A stretch of 64,000 nt of DNA from Pseudoalteromonas sp. MMG010 (GCF_018100905.1 NZ_JAGJEG010000008.1:124001-188000); one strand, 5' to 3'. Counted from the first letter of the stretch, positions 49,380 through 59,657 are shown. Program-made: numbers and translations. The notes: generated by a model not told the origin, from the letters alone.

Positions 49380-50627
49380 ATGAAAGTTCTCCATACCTCC
49401 GACTGGCACCTTGGCCAACAGTTTTACGAGCACGATCGTCGCGATGAGCACGGGGCATTTTTTACTTGGCTGCTCAACACCTTGGTAGAACAACATATTG
49501 ATCTTCTACTCATTGCTGGCGATATTTATCATACTGCCACACCCGCTGCTAGCGCCGAAAATCAGCTGTATCAATTTATAAAAAATGCAAAAAAACAATG
49601 CCCGCATTTACATATTGTGATTATTGCGGGAAATCACGATTCAGCAAATCGAATATTAGCGGCTCAACCTTTACTTGCACAGTTTGATACACAGGTAGTA
49701 GGGCGCTTTGATCCAAGCACACCACAAAATGTAGTTTTAACGGTTAAAAATAACAATAGCGACGCCATTATAATCGCTATGCCGTTTTTACGCGCAAGCG
49801 ATGTCAGCTCATTAAGCCATACAGATAATGGTCCAAGCTATGCCCAAGGTGTTGCTAAGGCCTACGAACTCGCCCTGACACATGCAAGCCCTCTCACTAA
49901 TAACACCAGCCCCTTAATTGTAATGGGACACTTACACGCTAAGGGGGGTGATATATCGGGCGATTCTGAACGAAACTTAGTGATAGGCGGTGAAGAAGCA
50001 ATTTCAGCCAATGTATTTCCTGAGCAAGCTCACTACGTCGCATTAGGTCATTTACATAAAGCACAGCAAGTGGCTAAAAACGATAAAATTAGATACAGCG
50101 GTACCCCCATTCCTATGTCGTTTTCGGAGCGAAACTATACTCATCAAGTTAATATCGTAGAGTTTACGACTCATAAAAACGAACCAATTAGCACAACTGT
50201 AAACCCCCTTTACATTCCTCGCTCTGCCGATGTTATTGTATTACCAAAAGGAGAGTGTGTGCCTGTTGCGCAATTATGCGAACAAATTAAATCACTCGAT
50301 ACATCAGGATATGACATTGCACCTTATTTAAGAGTGAAATTAAAATCGAGCGATACCGACACCACCTTTAGAGAACAAATAGAACAAGCGCTAGAAAATA
50401 AAAATATACAGTTTTGTGGTATAGAGCGTGTACGAGAACAACATAATCACGATTCAGGGTCACCTGTTTTTGAAGATTTAACTGAAGTTGAAATGCTTAA
50501 TCCCATTAATTTATTAGAGCAAGCATTTGCAAACGATAAAGATATGGCTGGTCAAAGTGTTCCTGACGAACTTAAAACCTTATTAAGTGGTGTTATTAGT
50601 GAATTGGCGGAGCAAGAACAACTATGA
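49380..50627 (+). CDS. sbcD: SbcD nuclease (Mre11-like)
   Basis: A 415-aa Mn-dependent nuclease subunit that, with SbcC, opens DNA hairpins and trims blocked ends. Metallophosphoesterase motifs: TSDWHLGQ (7-13), LLIAGDIYHTA, IIAGNHDS, GHLHAKGGD and ALGHLHKAQ. Length is normal. Stop and sbcC start overlap as ATGA. Within the gene (50198-50214) sits an exact copy of the 17-bp dyad found near the peptidase genes. Confidence 0.95.
   Translation: MKVLHTSDWHLGQQFYEHDRRDEHGAFFTWLLNTLVEQHIDLLLIAGDIYHTATPAASAENQLYQFIKNAKKQCPHLHIVIIAGNHDSANRILAAQPLLAQFDTQVVGRFDPSTPQNVVLTVKNNNSDAIIIAMPFLRASDVSSLSHTDNGPSYAQGVAKAYELALTHASPLTNNTSPLIVMGHLHAKGGDISGDSERNLVIGGEEAISANVFPEQAHYVALGHLHKAQQVAKNDKIRYSGTPIPMSFSERNYTHQVNIVEFTTHKNEPISTTVNPLYIPRSADVIVLPKGECVPVAQLCEQIKSLDTSGYDIAPYLRVKLKSSDTDTTFREQIEQALENKNIQFCGIERVREQHNHDSGSPVFEDLTEVEMLNPINLLEQAFANDKDMAGQSVPDELKTLLSGVISELAEQEQL
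50198..50214. promoter_or_regulatory. 17-bp dyad TGTAAACCCCCTTTACA, copy 4 (inside sbcD)
   Basis: Exact copy inside a coding region, where it encodes part of TTVNPLYIP. It may be an insertion, a chance protein-compatible copy, or a site not tied to a promoter. Confidence 0.4.
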
Positions 50628-53600
50628 AAATAACCGCAGTACGCATTCATAACTTAGCCTCAATTGTCGATGCTGAAGTCGATTTTACTAAAGCTCCACT
50701 CAAAGATACCGGTTTGTTTGCCATTACAGGTGATACAGGAGCCGGGAAAAGCACATTATTAGATGCTATATGCCTTGCCCTTTATACTAAAACGGCGAGA
50801 TTAGGTGGCGACAGAGGCACTAAAGTTGATTTTCAAGGTGATACAATAAGGCTTAACGATGCCCGAAATTTACTACGAAGAGGGACCGCTAACGGCTTTG
50901 CCGAAGTAGACTTTATAGCGCAAGACAAACTACATTACAGAGCGCGTTGGAGCGTTAATCGCTCACGAGGAAAAAGCAATGGTAACTTGCAAGCGGCACA
51001 ACACACTCTACACTTACTTCCCGACGAAGCACTCATTACATCAGATAAAAGTAAAACCCTAAAACAAATAGAAAGCAAAATAGGGTTAAGCTTTGACCAA
51101 TTCTCGCGAGCGGTATTACTTGCACAGCACGAGTTTTCGGCATTTTTAAAAGCGACTGCAGATGAACGTGCACAATTATTAGAATGCCTTACGGGGACAG
51201 ATAAGTTTAGCTTAATAGGTAAACGTATTTTTGAACGCCATAAAGAGCTCAAAGATGAACTTGCGTTATTACAGGCAAGTTTAAGTAGCTACACTTTGCT
51301 TTCAACAGAAGAACTAACAAGCAAAACCGATGAATTGGCGCAAATTGAACAGCAAATTGCGCAAAATAAACTATTAATTACCTCTACAGAGCAAGATTTA
51401 AATTGGTACAAACATACCCACACTTTAGAGCAAGCACTTAATACAGCGCAGCAACAGTATACAAAAGCAAGCAGTGATGTTGCCACAATTGAAAAGCAGA
51501 GCGAGCAGGCTAAACAAGCTAAAAGTGCGCAAGTAATAAAAGATAACCGCCATCATTTTAAACATTTAAATGAACAAAATGCGAACTTAGAGCAACAGAT
51601 CAGTGCATTAAATAAAGTTAAGTATGCAGAGCAAATAAATAACCTTAATAGCCAGCTTTTAACACATACGCAGCAGCTGAGCCATTTAAATGAACAAAAA
51701 CAAGCCGCGGTACCGGTGATTGCACAAGCACGCGATTTAGATAGTAAGCTCGCGTTAAATGAGCAAAAGGTGCAAGCAGCACAAGCTCAAATAGTAAAAC
51801 AAACATCATTATGCGATGAACTCAAAACGAAACTTAACAACAGTAAAACACACTATAACCTTGCTACAACACACGCTAAAACAAATCAGCAATGGTTAGA
51901 TAAAAATAAACAATTGAGTTTACTGGCAAAAGATTGGAGTTTTTATCAACAAAGTTTTAATTTGTTTTTTGATACGCAACAACAAGCAAACCTAAACCTA
52001 GCGCAAAGTAAAAAAGTAGACGCAGAGCTAAATGAATATACAGCTCAGTTAACACAACAAGCAGATAAAGTTAAACAACACGAACAATCATTAAGTAATG
52101 ATAAAAACACCTTAAATAACATAAGCAATACATTAAAAACCGTTAATCTTGCACACTGCGATAGCTTGCTTAAAGGCATTGATTACTTAAAAGAACAACG
52201 AGAGCGCTACAAGCAGCTAAGTATGGAGCTGAAGCACAGCGTGCAACAGCAGCAAAATAAACAGCTGCAATTATCGCAAAGTGAGCAGCAAATAACGTTA
52301 TTACAACAGCAGCTTACAAGTAATGAACAGCAATTAAAAAGCAGTGAATTTGCCTTACAGCAAGCCCAATTAAGAGCAAGCGAAAATGTAGCGCATTTAC
52401 GTGCACAACTAAAAGACAATCAAGCATGTGCGGTATGTGGCTCAACAGAGCACCCTTATGCAAGCACACAAAACACCGCATTCAATACGCTTATCGCTGA
52501 CTTTGAACTGGCTTTTAATAACGCAAAACAACAGTATGACAACATACAAGCACAGTATCATAGCCAACAGACTCAGCACGCCGTGTTCTCTGCTGAGGAT
52601 AAAAAATTAACGCAAGATATTGCTAGTGCTAAAACCAAGCAACAACAAATAAAAGAGGTAATGCAAAGTGCTCGCAACGAGTTAAATGAGCTCACACCTA
52701 GTGAGCTTGATGAAAAATATAAACAGCTTTTAGAGCAAAAAGAGTATTACTACGAGCAGCAAAATCAACAACATGCTTTACAAGATAAGATTAATACATT
52801 GCTTGATGTATTAAAAAAAGAGCAGCAACAACTTCAGCATATCACTACAAAGCAACAAGCGCTTAGTCATAAAAAAAGCGAACATAATGCAAAGCAAACA
52901 GAGTTAAATAACCAGCTTAAAACGCTAACCGATACCCTTAATAACGAATTAAAAAATAGTGAGTTTTGGCAGCAATTACAAAATAATACATTAACCGTAA
53001 GTACACTTGAGCAGTCGGTTATTGAGTATCAGCACACGCAGGTTCAATTAGATCAAAATCAAAAGCTAATAAATACTGAAAACGAAAAAATTAGCCAATT
53101 AACACCGCTAATTAATTCTAACGAGCAAACACTTAAAGAACTCAATGACGAGCTTAATGCTGCACAAACACAGTTAAGTACGATTAAAACACAACGTTTA
53201 GCCTTATTTAACAACGAAGAGATTAGTGCAGATCAATATCAGCTAAGACTCGACACACAACTAGAGCAAGCACAAGAGCAGTTAAATGACTGTCAAAAGG
53301 CATTGAACACGGCAATAAAACAGCGCGATGAACATGCGTTAACCCTTAAAAATCTACAACAACGCTTACACGATAACAGCCAAGAGCTAGTGAGTATTGA
53401 ACAACGCTATAATCAATGGTTTATTGAGTTTAAAGCACAGTATAACGACATAACTGATGAAAAAATAAAAGCATTACTTAGCTTTACCGATGAAGAAATT
53501 AAGGCGCAGTTAACGCAGTTCGAGTTATTAGCTCAAACGTTAACGGATACTAAGGCACAATTAAAACAGCAACAAAACACGCTTAATTTACATTTAAATA

Positions 53601-54277
53601 ATGCAAAACCAGCTAACCCAGAAGCGCAGTTAAGCAATGAGCTAACTCAATTAACCGAGCAACTAACGGGATTACACAAGTCTCAATTACAAAACAATAC
53701 CGTGCTTGAGCAACATAAAAAAAATGCAGTGGCATTGGCCGATAAGCAAACGTTATTAACGACATTGCAAACACAACTCGAGCAATGGCACGTACTTAAC
53801 AAAGTACTGGGCGACGCAACAGGTAAAACCATGCGTAACTTAGCGCAAACTCAAACATTAAAAATACTATTACAGTATGCTAATAGTCACTTAAATACGT
53901 TAAATAAACGCTACGAGCTAACCGCGATTGAACAATCGTTAGATATAGCCATTATTGACCGTGACATGGCTGATGAACAACGCTCGGTAAATACCTTATC
54001 GGGTGGAGAATCATTTTTAGTATCGCTGGCATTGGCTTTAGGGCTTGCGTCACTGTCTTCTAATAAAGTGCAAATAAACTCGTTATTTATTGATGAAGGC
54101 TTTGGCACGTTAGATAGCGAAACGTTAAGTGTGGCTATGGATGCGCTTGATTCGCTGCAAGCACAAGGCAGAAAAGTCGGGGTGATATCGCACGTAAGCG
54201 AAATGAGCGAGCGAGTCGCAACACAAATTCATGTAAGTAAAAAACCAGGTGGGTATTCCACAATCGACGTTATATAA
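50624..54277 (+). CDS. sbcC: SbcC ATPase (Rad50-like)
   Basis: A 1217-aa SMC-like partner of SbcD. Walker A GDTGAGKST (about 36-44), very long Gln-rich coiled coils, zinc hook CAVCGS near the middle (about 603-608), signature LSGGESFLVSLALALGLA and Walker B SLFIDEGFGTLD at the C-terminus. The complex acts at replication hairpins and palindromes, relevant in a genome segment with many long inverted repeats. Translationally coupled to sbcD. Confidence 0.95.
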   Translation: MKITAVRIHNLASIVDAEVDFTKAPLKDTGLFAITGDTGAGKSTLLDAICLALYTKTARLGGDRGTKVDFQGDTIRLNDARNLLRRGTANGFAEVDFIAQDKLHYRARWSVNRSRGKSNGNLQAAQHTLHLLPDEALITSDKSKTLKQIESKIGLSFDQFSRAVLLAQHEFSAFLKATADERAQLLECLTGTDKFSLIGKRIFERHKELKDELALLQASLSSYTLLSTEELTSKTDELAQIEQQIAQNKLLITSTEQDLNWYKHTHTLEQALNTAQQQYTKASSDVATIEKQSEQAKQAKSAQVIKDNRHHFKHLNEQNANLEQQISALNKVKYAEQINNLNSQLLTHTQQLSHLNEQKQAAVPVIAQARDLDSKLALNEQKVQAAQAQIVKQTSLCDELKTKLNNSKTHYNLATTHAKTNQQWLDKNKQLSLLAKDWSFYQQSFNLFFDTQQQANLNLAQSKKVDAELNEYTAQLTQQADKVKQHEQSLSNDKNTLNNISNTLKTVNLAHCDSLLKGIDYLKEQRERYKQLSMELKHSVQQQQNKQLQLSQSEQQITLLQQQLTSNEQQLKSSEFALQQAQLRASENVAHLRAQLKDNQACAVCGSTEHPYASTQNTAFNTLIADFELAFNNAKQQYDNIQAQYHSQQTQHAVFSAEDKKLTQDIASAKTKQQQIKEVMQSARNELNELTPSELDEKYKQLLEQKEYYYEQQNQQHALQDKINTLLDVLKKEQQQLQHITTKQQALSHKKSEHNAKQTELNNQLKTLTDTLNNELKNSEFWQQLQNNTLTVSTLEQSVIEYQHTQVQLDQNQKLINTENEKISQLTPLINSNEQTLKELNDELNAAQTQLSTIKTQRLALFNNEEISADQYQLRLDTQLEQAQEQLNDCQKALNTAIKQRDEHALTLKNLQQRLHDNSQELVSIEQRYNQWFIEFKAQYNDITDEKIKALLSFTDEEIKAQLTQFELLAQTLTDTKAQLKQQQNTLNLHLNNAKPANPEAQLSNELTQLTEQLTGLHKSQLQNNTVLEQHKKNAVALADKQTLLTTLQTQLEQWHVLNKVLGDATGKTMRNLAQTQTLKILLQYANSHLNTLNKRYELTAIEQSLDIAIIDRDMADEQRSVNTLSGGESFLVSLALALGLASLSSNKVQINSLFIDEGFGTLDSETLSVAMDALDSLQAQGRKVGVISHVSEMSERVATQIHVSKKPGGYSTIDVI

Positions 54278-54298
54278 AAAGTTAAGGGAGACAGAAAC

Positions 54299-54955
54299 AT
54301 GGCACAATTTACAGGTGAACAAGCGACGCTTTACAACGACCGAATTACTCACTTAGTCCCCGGTTATGAGCTGTTACATCAGCTCACTAATGCGCAATTA
54401 CAAGCCACCCTAAACGATAATGCGCACATACTTGTTGTTGGCGCTGGTACGGGTAAAGAAATACTCGCATTAGCGGCCATCAATGCTAGCTGGAAGTTTA
54501 CCGCACAAGACACCTCGCCCGATATGCTCGCTATTGCGCAGGCACAATTTGAGCAACAAGGAATTAGTGATCGCGTCACCCTTCATGCAGGATCATTAGA
54601 TCAACTTTCGCTTCAAGCCGATGCGGCATTGTGCTTGTTAGTAATGCATTTTGTAGAAGATAACGGCGATAAAAAGCAGCTTTTAAAGAGTATTAAGTCA
54701 AATATTAAAAAACAAGCTCATGTGTATATTTGTGATTTAATGAAAGAAGAAACCTTATTTGAGCGTGAGGCTCAGATCAACACCTGTGCAAAGCTAGGTT
54801 TAAGCGAAGCAGGGCAAGTAAATATGGCGCAAAACTTTAAAAGTGAGTTTTACCCATTAGACCGAATGCGGTTTAGTGAATTACTAAGCGAATGTAAATT
54901 TTCTATGCCAAAGCTATACTTTAAAGCCTTAGGTTTTAGTGGTTATGTTATTTAA
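54299..54955 (+). CDS. Class I SAM-dependent methyltransferase
   Basis: A 218-aa protein. Motif I VVGAGTGKEIL (about 46-56), acidic loop FTAQDTSP, motif IV region ADAALCLLVMHFVED. The family resembles small-molecule methyltransferases of the Methyltransf_12/25 group. Shine-Dalgarno AAGGGAG lies 9 nt before ATG. It follows sbcC by 21 bp, so may share its transcript, but no functional link is known. Substrate unknown. Confidence 0.85.
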   Translation: MAQFTGEQATLYNDRITHLVPGYELLHQLTNAQLQATLNDNAHILVVGAGTGKEILALAAINASWKFTAQDTSPDMLAIAQAQFEQQGISDRVTLHAGSLDQLSLQADAALCLLVMHFVEDNGDKKQLLKSIKSNIKKQAHVYICDLMKEETLFEREAQINTCAKLGLSEAGQVNMAQNFKSEFYPLDRMRFSELLSECKFSMPKLYFKALGFSGYVI

Positions 54956-55004
54956 CGCGACTTGCTAAACATAACCACTGGGTTATTAAATATATAAAGC
55001 GGTA

Positions 55005-56147
55005 TTATTTACTCATGTTATTAGGTGAATAATATCGCTTTGTGGTTTGTGTATTTTCAATATTTAATATTTCAATTAACGCGTCAAATGCTCGCTGTGG
55101 TTGAGTTTCACGACAAATTTTTACCGGTGGGTTATCACCGCCAATACGCGTAATACCAAATGTAGCAGGGTCATAATGACGACGAGGTTGACCTGACTCA
55201 GTCACTTTAGGCATTGTCGTGTCAGTCCACTTATCACCGGTTTCTATTGGGGTATTTTCGACAAAAACAGATTGCATTTCACCTTGGCATAATTCAGGCT
55301 CGGCCACAATCAACGCAGCCAGTACATCCCAAAAGTAATACTCTTCAGAGTCGATAAACCAATCGTTGTCATCGAGTACTTTATCCCAAAAAATCGCTGC
55401 ATCGGTTTTTGCTTCGGCTTTAAAGCGCTTTGCGTAAGCGGGCGTAACTTTAACTTGATTTGTTAAATCCAAACCAACAACTTCAATAGCAAGGCCTGAG
55501 GCAAACACTTTATCTGCTGCGACTGCATCAACATAAATATTCCACTCGGCTTTTTTATTGGGATGTTCATCAGTAAAACCAGGCACAATAATGTTTCCCG
55601 GTGCATCAAAGCCGCCGCCCATCATCACTAAACGCGATACTTTGGCTTTATCTTCTGGATATTTTTCTAACCAAATAGCAATATTAGTTAAGCTACCTAC
55701 GGTGAGTAGCACAACCGATTCGCTTTGCTCGCTTAATAATGTATGGATTAACTCGGCCGAAGTAAGAGGTGACGGCGTTCGGTTAGTTTTTGGTACGGGT
55801 ACACCCGATAAAGTATCGGCTTGTTTACGCCAAGGGGCAGGAAAAGCAAAGTAGCCATCTAGTGGATAATGATTCCCACATGCAAACGGTACATTGGGTG
55901 TATTAGACAACGAGAGCAAACTAGCAATATTTTTCATGTTTGCATCACAATGCCCTTCACCAACACCATTTGATGCAACACCTAATAGCTCTAATTCAGG
56001 ATGGTTTGCTACCACCAGTAAGGCTGACCAATCGTCAATCCCCATATCTGTATCATAAATAACTTTTACCGCCGAAGCGGGTAAACAAAAAAAGACAAAC
56101 ACTAACGCAAATACTGCTTTATAGAAGCGAAACAACGAGCTGAACAT
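55005..56147 (-). CDS. Exported nucleoside hydrolase-like protein
   Basis: A 380-aa protein. N-terminal signal peptide (FYKAVFALVFVFFCLPASA) from ATG 56147; an upstream frame extension is not needed. VIYDTDMGIDDWSALL is the IUNH Ca-binding motif (canonical DTDxGxDD), followed by ELLGVASNGVG and the family LLTVGSLTNIA and MMGGGF blocks. Inosine-uridine hydrolases cleave the N-glycosidic bond of nucleosides; export points to scavenging of external nucleosides. The second Asp pair is intact, so activity is plausible. Confidence 0.87.
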   Translation of the reverse strand: MFSSLFRFYKAVFALVFVFFCLPASAVKVIYDTDMGIDDWSALLVVANHPELELLGVASNGVGEGHCDANMKNIASLLSLSNTPNVPFACGNHYPLDGYFAFPAPWRKQADTLSGVPVPKTNRTPSPLTSAELIHTLLSEQSESVVLLTVGSLTNIAIWLEKYPEDKAKVSRLVMMGGGFDAPGNIIVPGFTDEHPNKKAEWNIYVDAVAADKVFASGLAIEVVGLDLTNQVKVTPAYAKRFKAEAKTDAAIFWDKVLDDNDWFIDSEEYYFWDVLAALIVAEPELCQGEMQSVFVENTPIETGDKWTDTTMPKVTESGQPRRHYDPATFGITRIGGDNPPVKICRETQPQRAFDALIEILNIENTQTTKRYYSPNNMSK

Positions 56148-56403
56148 TACACACCAATATCGATAATAAAAGGAGCCTAATACTAGCAAATATAAATAAA
56201 TAGTAACAATCAGAAAATTACTGTTAACTAAGTGTAAGTAATTATATTTAAAATAGAATATTTTTAGTATAACGCTTTATCAACTTAAAAATCGAATGAC
56301 TATATAAATAGTGGGTAGAGTAGTTAAATTTTATAAAAATGAGCAGTTTCTAACCTTTTAAAACAAAGCCAGTTAATCGTTAATAAAAGCGCTGTTTTGT
56401 GTA

Positions 56404-56796
56404 TTAAACGATTTCTTTTAGCGCATTTAAAGCCGCAAGTGACTTTTCGGTATTAACAAAAATATGATCGTGATAAAACGCAGCAACCACATTGGCACTA
56501 ATATTATGCTCGGTTAGTTTAGCCGATACCGCAGCAGTTAACCCGACCGCTTCTAGGCTCGAGTGGACATTAAGCGTAATTAAATGATATTTACACTCAT
56601 AGGTTATCCCCGCTTGCTCGGCTGTTTTGGCTGTTAAAATCAGGGTTAAACCTTCATCTTCTACATAACTAGCAAGCGGATTTAAGTGTATATAATCACT
56701 TAAAGTACCGCCTAAACAACAAAATATATATTCGTCTTCTTGTAAAATGGGGTTCATCGAACTCAGTAGTTCGTTTAACGCTAAAATACCGGCCAT
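56404..56796 (-). CDS. ACT-domain protein
   Basis: A 130-aa cytoplasmic protein made of two ACT-like halves (YIFCCLGGTLSD...EDEGLTLILTAKTAEQAG; YHLITLNVHSSLEAVGLTAAVSAKLTEHNISANVVAAFYHDHIFV). ACT domains bind amino acids; this stand-alone type is of unknown partner. It lies 20 bp past the DUF6942-like gene's start on the same strand and probably ends the same transcript group. Confidence 0.85.
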   Translation of the reverse strand: MAGILALNELLSSMNPILQEDEYIFCCLGGTLSDYIHLNPLASYVEDEGLTLILTAKTAEQAGITYECKYHLITLNVHSSLEAVGLTAAVSAKLTEHNISANVVAAFYHDHIFVNTEKSLAALNALKEIV

Positions 56797-56816
56797 TGTG
56801 ATTCCTTCGGTTTATT

Positions 56817-57359
56817 TCACATAGAAAGTTGGGCAACTAATCCGCTTAATCTCGCAATTTTAATATTACTTAATTGCCGATAATCAAAATAGGGGCACAC
56901 AATCACTCGCTGTGCTTTATCAATAGCAAATTCATCGTCGAGCCAAGTAAATTGTGTATTTAGCACACCTTGTTGTAGCAAATTTTTGGCGTGCGTACGC
57001 CCGGCAATAATATGTAATGTTTTTTTATTTTGTACGTTATTTAATTCAGGCGAGCTAAATAATAAGGCTGTTTTACTGTTATTTTGCAGTAAAAATGTAT
57101 CCCGGTACTGCTGCCATGTAGAGGCTTGCTTTGCAAATGAGTAATACTCGCTAGGCAATGCAAATAATACTTTGGCATATACATTAAACACTTTTCGCCA
57201 ACCATTACCACAGTGTTGGTTTATGCTATCAATTTGCCCAACACTTATTGGCTCAAGTGTAGTGAGTTGTTGAAAGTAGGGCATAGGTGGCATTTTTTCT
57301 ACATAAACGGCCACTTTAAAATCGCTATCGCCAAGTCCAATGTGTTGTGCACTCACCAT
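56817..57359 (-). CDS. Uncharacterised cytoplasmic protein (DUF6942-like)
   Basis: A 180-aa protein without signal peptide or membrane helices. Blocks such as QIDSINQHCGNGWRKVFNVYAKVLFAL and LHIIAGRTHAKNLL...VIVCPYFDYRQLSN suggest an alpha/beta fold of a family restricted to gammaproteobacteria (DUF6942 from memory). Its ATG overlaps the yaiI stop (TAATG). No catalytic residues stand out. Confidence 0.7.
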   Translation of the reverse strand: MVSAQHIGLGDSDFKVAVYVEKMPPMPYFQQLTTLEPISVGQIDSINQHCGNGWRKVFNVYAKVLFALPSEYYSFAKQASTWQQYRDTFLLQNNSKTALLFSSPELNNVQNKKTLHIIAGRTHAKNLLQQGVLNTQFTWLDDEFAIDKAQRVIVCPYFDYRQLSNIKIARLSGLVAQLSM

Positions 57360-57814
57360 TAATTGGCCTTGTTTTGCGCTAATATTTTATCTAGGTTATT
57401 AGCAAAATTTTGTCTGTCATTTTGATTTAATGGTGCGGGGCCGCCGCTCATCTCAACTCCACTTGAGCGCATAGTATCCATAAAATCTCGCACATTAAGT
57501 AACGAACGAATATTCTCTACAGTGTAAAGCTCGCCTCGTGGGTTAAGTGCTTGTGCTCCGTTATCAATAACTTCACTGGCAAGCGGAATATCACCAGTTA
57601 TCACTAAATCGCCTTTATTAACGCGCTTAACAATTTCATCGTCGGCCACATCAAAACCAGATGATACCTGTAAACGATTTATAAAAGGTGAAGGAGGAAT
57701 TCGCATGGCATGATTTGCCACTAAGGTTGTTTCTGTTTTAGTACGCACTGCCGCTCTAAATAAAATGTCTTTAATCACCACCGGACAGGCATCTGCATCA
57801 ACCCAAATTTTCAT
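57359..57814 (-). CDS. yaiI: YaiI/YqxD family PIN-like protein
   Basis: A 151-aa protein with the family start [10 protein letters not shown], then [28 protein letters not shown] and [10 protein letters not shown]. The fold is PIN/NYN-like with conserved Asp residues (D6, D8 and DxxD later), consistent with a metal site and a possible RNase activity, which has not been shown. First gene of a coupled set with the next two genes. Confidence 0.92.
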   Translation of the reverse strand: MKIWVDADACPVVIKDILFRAAVRTKTETTLVANHAMRIPPSPFINRLQVSSGFDVADDEIVKRVNKGDLVITGDIPLASEVIDNGAQALNPRGELYTVENIRSLLNVRDFMDTMRSSGVEMSGGPAPLNQNDRQNFANNLDKILAQNKAN

Positions 57815-57890
57815 ATATGCTCTTTATTACTGTATTTAATAGCATTGATCCTATAGCAAAATTTTTTAGAATGCGAAAAAAATGAAAAGA

Positions 57891-57969
57891 AAAAACCGCA
57901 CTACACAAGTGACCCCCAGTAATTGGATTGGCCAACTATTGGGGGTCACGTCATACAGTGCGGCTTTTT
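57891..57969 (-). terminator. Terminator with a nested inverted repeat
   Basis: Outer stem CCGCACT (57896-57902) / AGTGCGG (57957-57963) with A-run and T-run; within its loop a second perfect 10-bp dyad GTGACCCCCA (57909-57918) / TGGGGGTCAC (57940-57949). Probably serves the gene ending at 57994; the inner dyad looks inserted into the original loop. Confidence 0.7.
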
Positions 57970-57993
57970 ATTATTTAAAACACAGTGCAAAGA

Positions 57994-59559
57994 TTACTGT
58001 TTTGTTTCCATGTTTTTGGCTTTTTCTTCTGCATCAATTAATGCTTGTGATTTAGCCGTTTTTGCTTTGGTTTCTATTGTCGGTTTTTCAGCTGAGTTTG
58101 GGTCCCAACTTTCATCAAGCGATAAATTAGCAAACGGGTTGTTGTTATCCCCCTTCGAACCGCTAACCGAGCTACTTTGCGGTTGATTCTTAGGGTTATT
58201 ATCTGGAGCAGGAGCTACCGGCGGCTCTTTTTTCTTCACCGCTTTTTTTACACCTGGTAGTGGAGCATTTGGATCAAAAGTACGTATTTCCGGCTCTTTA
58301 AAAACATGTTCAGTGCGTTTTATTTCAGCTTCAACACCTGGGTTTTCAGGCGCTAATAATGGCTCCTCAACTGGAGATTCATGGTTGCTTGCTGTCGGCT
58401 CCTCTAATATTGTCGGAAACTCAAGCTCATCGGTGATCGGTTGTGCCGGTGAAACCTCATTAAAGTCAGGCGCTGATAATTGTGCTTTATCACTCGAAGG
58501 TGGCTGCTCTTGTGCCAGCGCATTATCGTTTACCATAGGCTCTTCGAGCGGCTGCTCGTTTAACGCAGTGTTAGAGGCTGCGGGCTCTTTTTCATCTATG
58601 GCATTGGTATGTTCACTAAGTTGCGTCGCTTGTGCCGTTACGCTTTGCTTTACCGTCGTGTTATTAGGAGCTGCTTGCGTTGCAGTTAATGAGGGTTGCT
58701 CAACATTCGCATCGTTGTTGCTACTTAATGTGTCATTAAGAGGAGGAGTCGTGTTTGGGCTTTCTACTAACCCACTTTGAGGCGGCACTGAGTTATCAGG
58801 CTCGCTAAAGGTTGCAACTTCATCGGTATTGTTATCGTTAGTCACGATCGGACTTGGATCGGGGTTGAGCGCATGCATCGCTTTTGTTTTGCGTAACCGC
58901 ATCAATAACACCAGTGCCAGTAAAATAATAATCGCGATAGCAATACTTGGCAGTAATAAAGCCGAAATGCCGCTGTTATTAGCCGGTGGCGTAGAAAAAA
59001 CGATTGGTTTTACTTTGGCTTTTTCTTCTGCAATTGTTGTATTTTCAATCGATTGCTCTTTTTCTGCAACGTCTTGAATATTTTCAGCGCTGTTTTGTGC
59101 TGGCAACGTGTTATTTAGCGAGGTGGTAGTTAAAGCATCTGTCTGTTCTTTACTTGATGTTTCTGTCTCGGTGCTTGGCTGCGCCGTTACCTCATCTTGC
59201 TGCGCTAACTGCGCTTCGATGCTTTGAATTTGCTGTGTGTTTAGCTGTAGCTCTTGCGCTGTATACACATCACTTTGTTGCTCTTGTGCTCGTCTTGCAT
59301 CGGCAGCTTGTTGTGCAATTATTTGTGCCTGTGCGGCCTCTTTTGCTTTTTGCTGCTCAGCCGCAATACGTTTTTCTTCGCTACAGCCACGTGCATACTT
59401 TTTTGCTGCATTTCGATAAGTGCGGGTATTTTTATTAGCCGAAAGTTGATTAACCTCTTGTTTTAACAGCAAGCACATTGCTTCGTTATACCAAGCATGA
59501 CTGCTAAAGCTGTAAAATAGAGCTGTACAAAAAAATAGCGAGTTTAATCGTTTCATCAT
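57994..59559 (-). CDS. Pro/Glu/Ser-rich single-pass membrane protein, unknown function
   Basis: A 521-aa protein. Signal peptide (RLNSLFFCTALFYSFSSHA), a periplasmic helical region rich in Gln/Ala/Glu (about 45-185, coiled-coil potential), one membrane helix (about 200-222, SALLLPSIAIAIIILLALVLL), then a long acidic, low-complexity cytoplasmic tail with many Pro, Ser, Asn and Glu and a basic VKKAVKKKEPP patch. The layout recalls FimV/TonB-like scaffold proteins, but no LysM or TonB domain is seen. Confidence 0.75.
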   Translation of the reverse strand: MMKRLNSLFFCTALFYSFSSHAWYNEAMCLLLKQEVNQLSANKNTRTYRNAAKKYARGCSEEKRIAAEQQKAKEAAQAQIIAQQAADARRAQEQQSDVYTAQELQLNTQQIQSIEAQLAQQDEVTAQPSTETETSSKEQTDALTTTSLNNTLPAQNSAENIQDVAEKEQSIENTTIAEEKAKVKPIVFSTPPANNSGISALLLPSIAIAIIILLALVLLMRLRKTKAMHALNPDPSPIVTNDNNTDEVATFSEPDNSVPPQSGLVESPNTTPPLNDTLSSNNDANVEQPSLTATQAAPNNTTVKQSVTAQATQLSEHTNAIDEKEPAASNTALNEQPLEEPMVNDNALAQEQPPSSDKAQLSAPDFNEVSPAQPITDELEFPTILEEPTASNHESPVEEPLLAPENPGVEAEIKRTEHVFKEPEIRTFDPNAPLPGVKKAVKKKEPPVAPAPDNNPKNQPQSSSVSGSKGDNNNPFANLSLDESWDPNSAEKPTIETKAKTAKSQALIDAEEKAKNMETKQ

Positions 59560-59657
59560 AAAAATAGGAAAAGTAAAATCAATACGCCAATTTTAAACAT
59601 AAAATTAACATTTTACTAGACTAATGGCTGTATTAATTTTGGGTATACCAATTTAGT

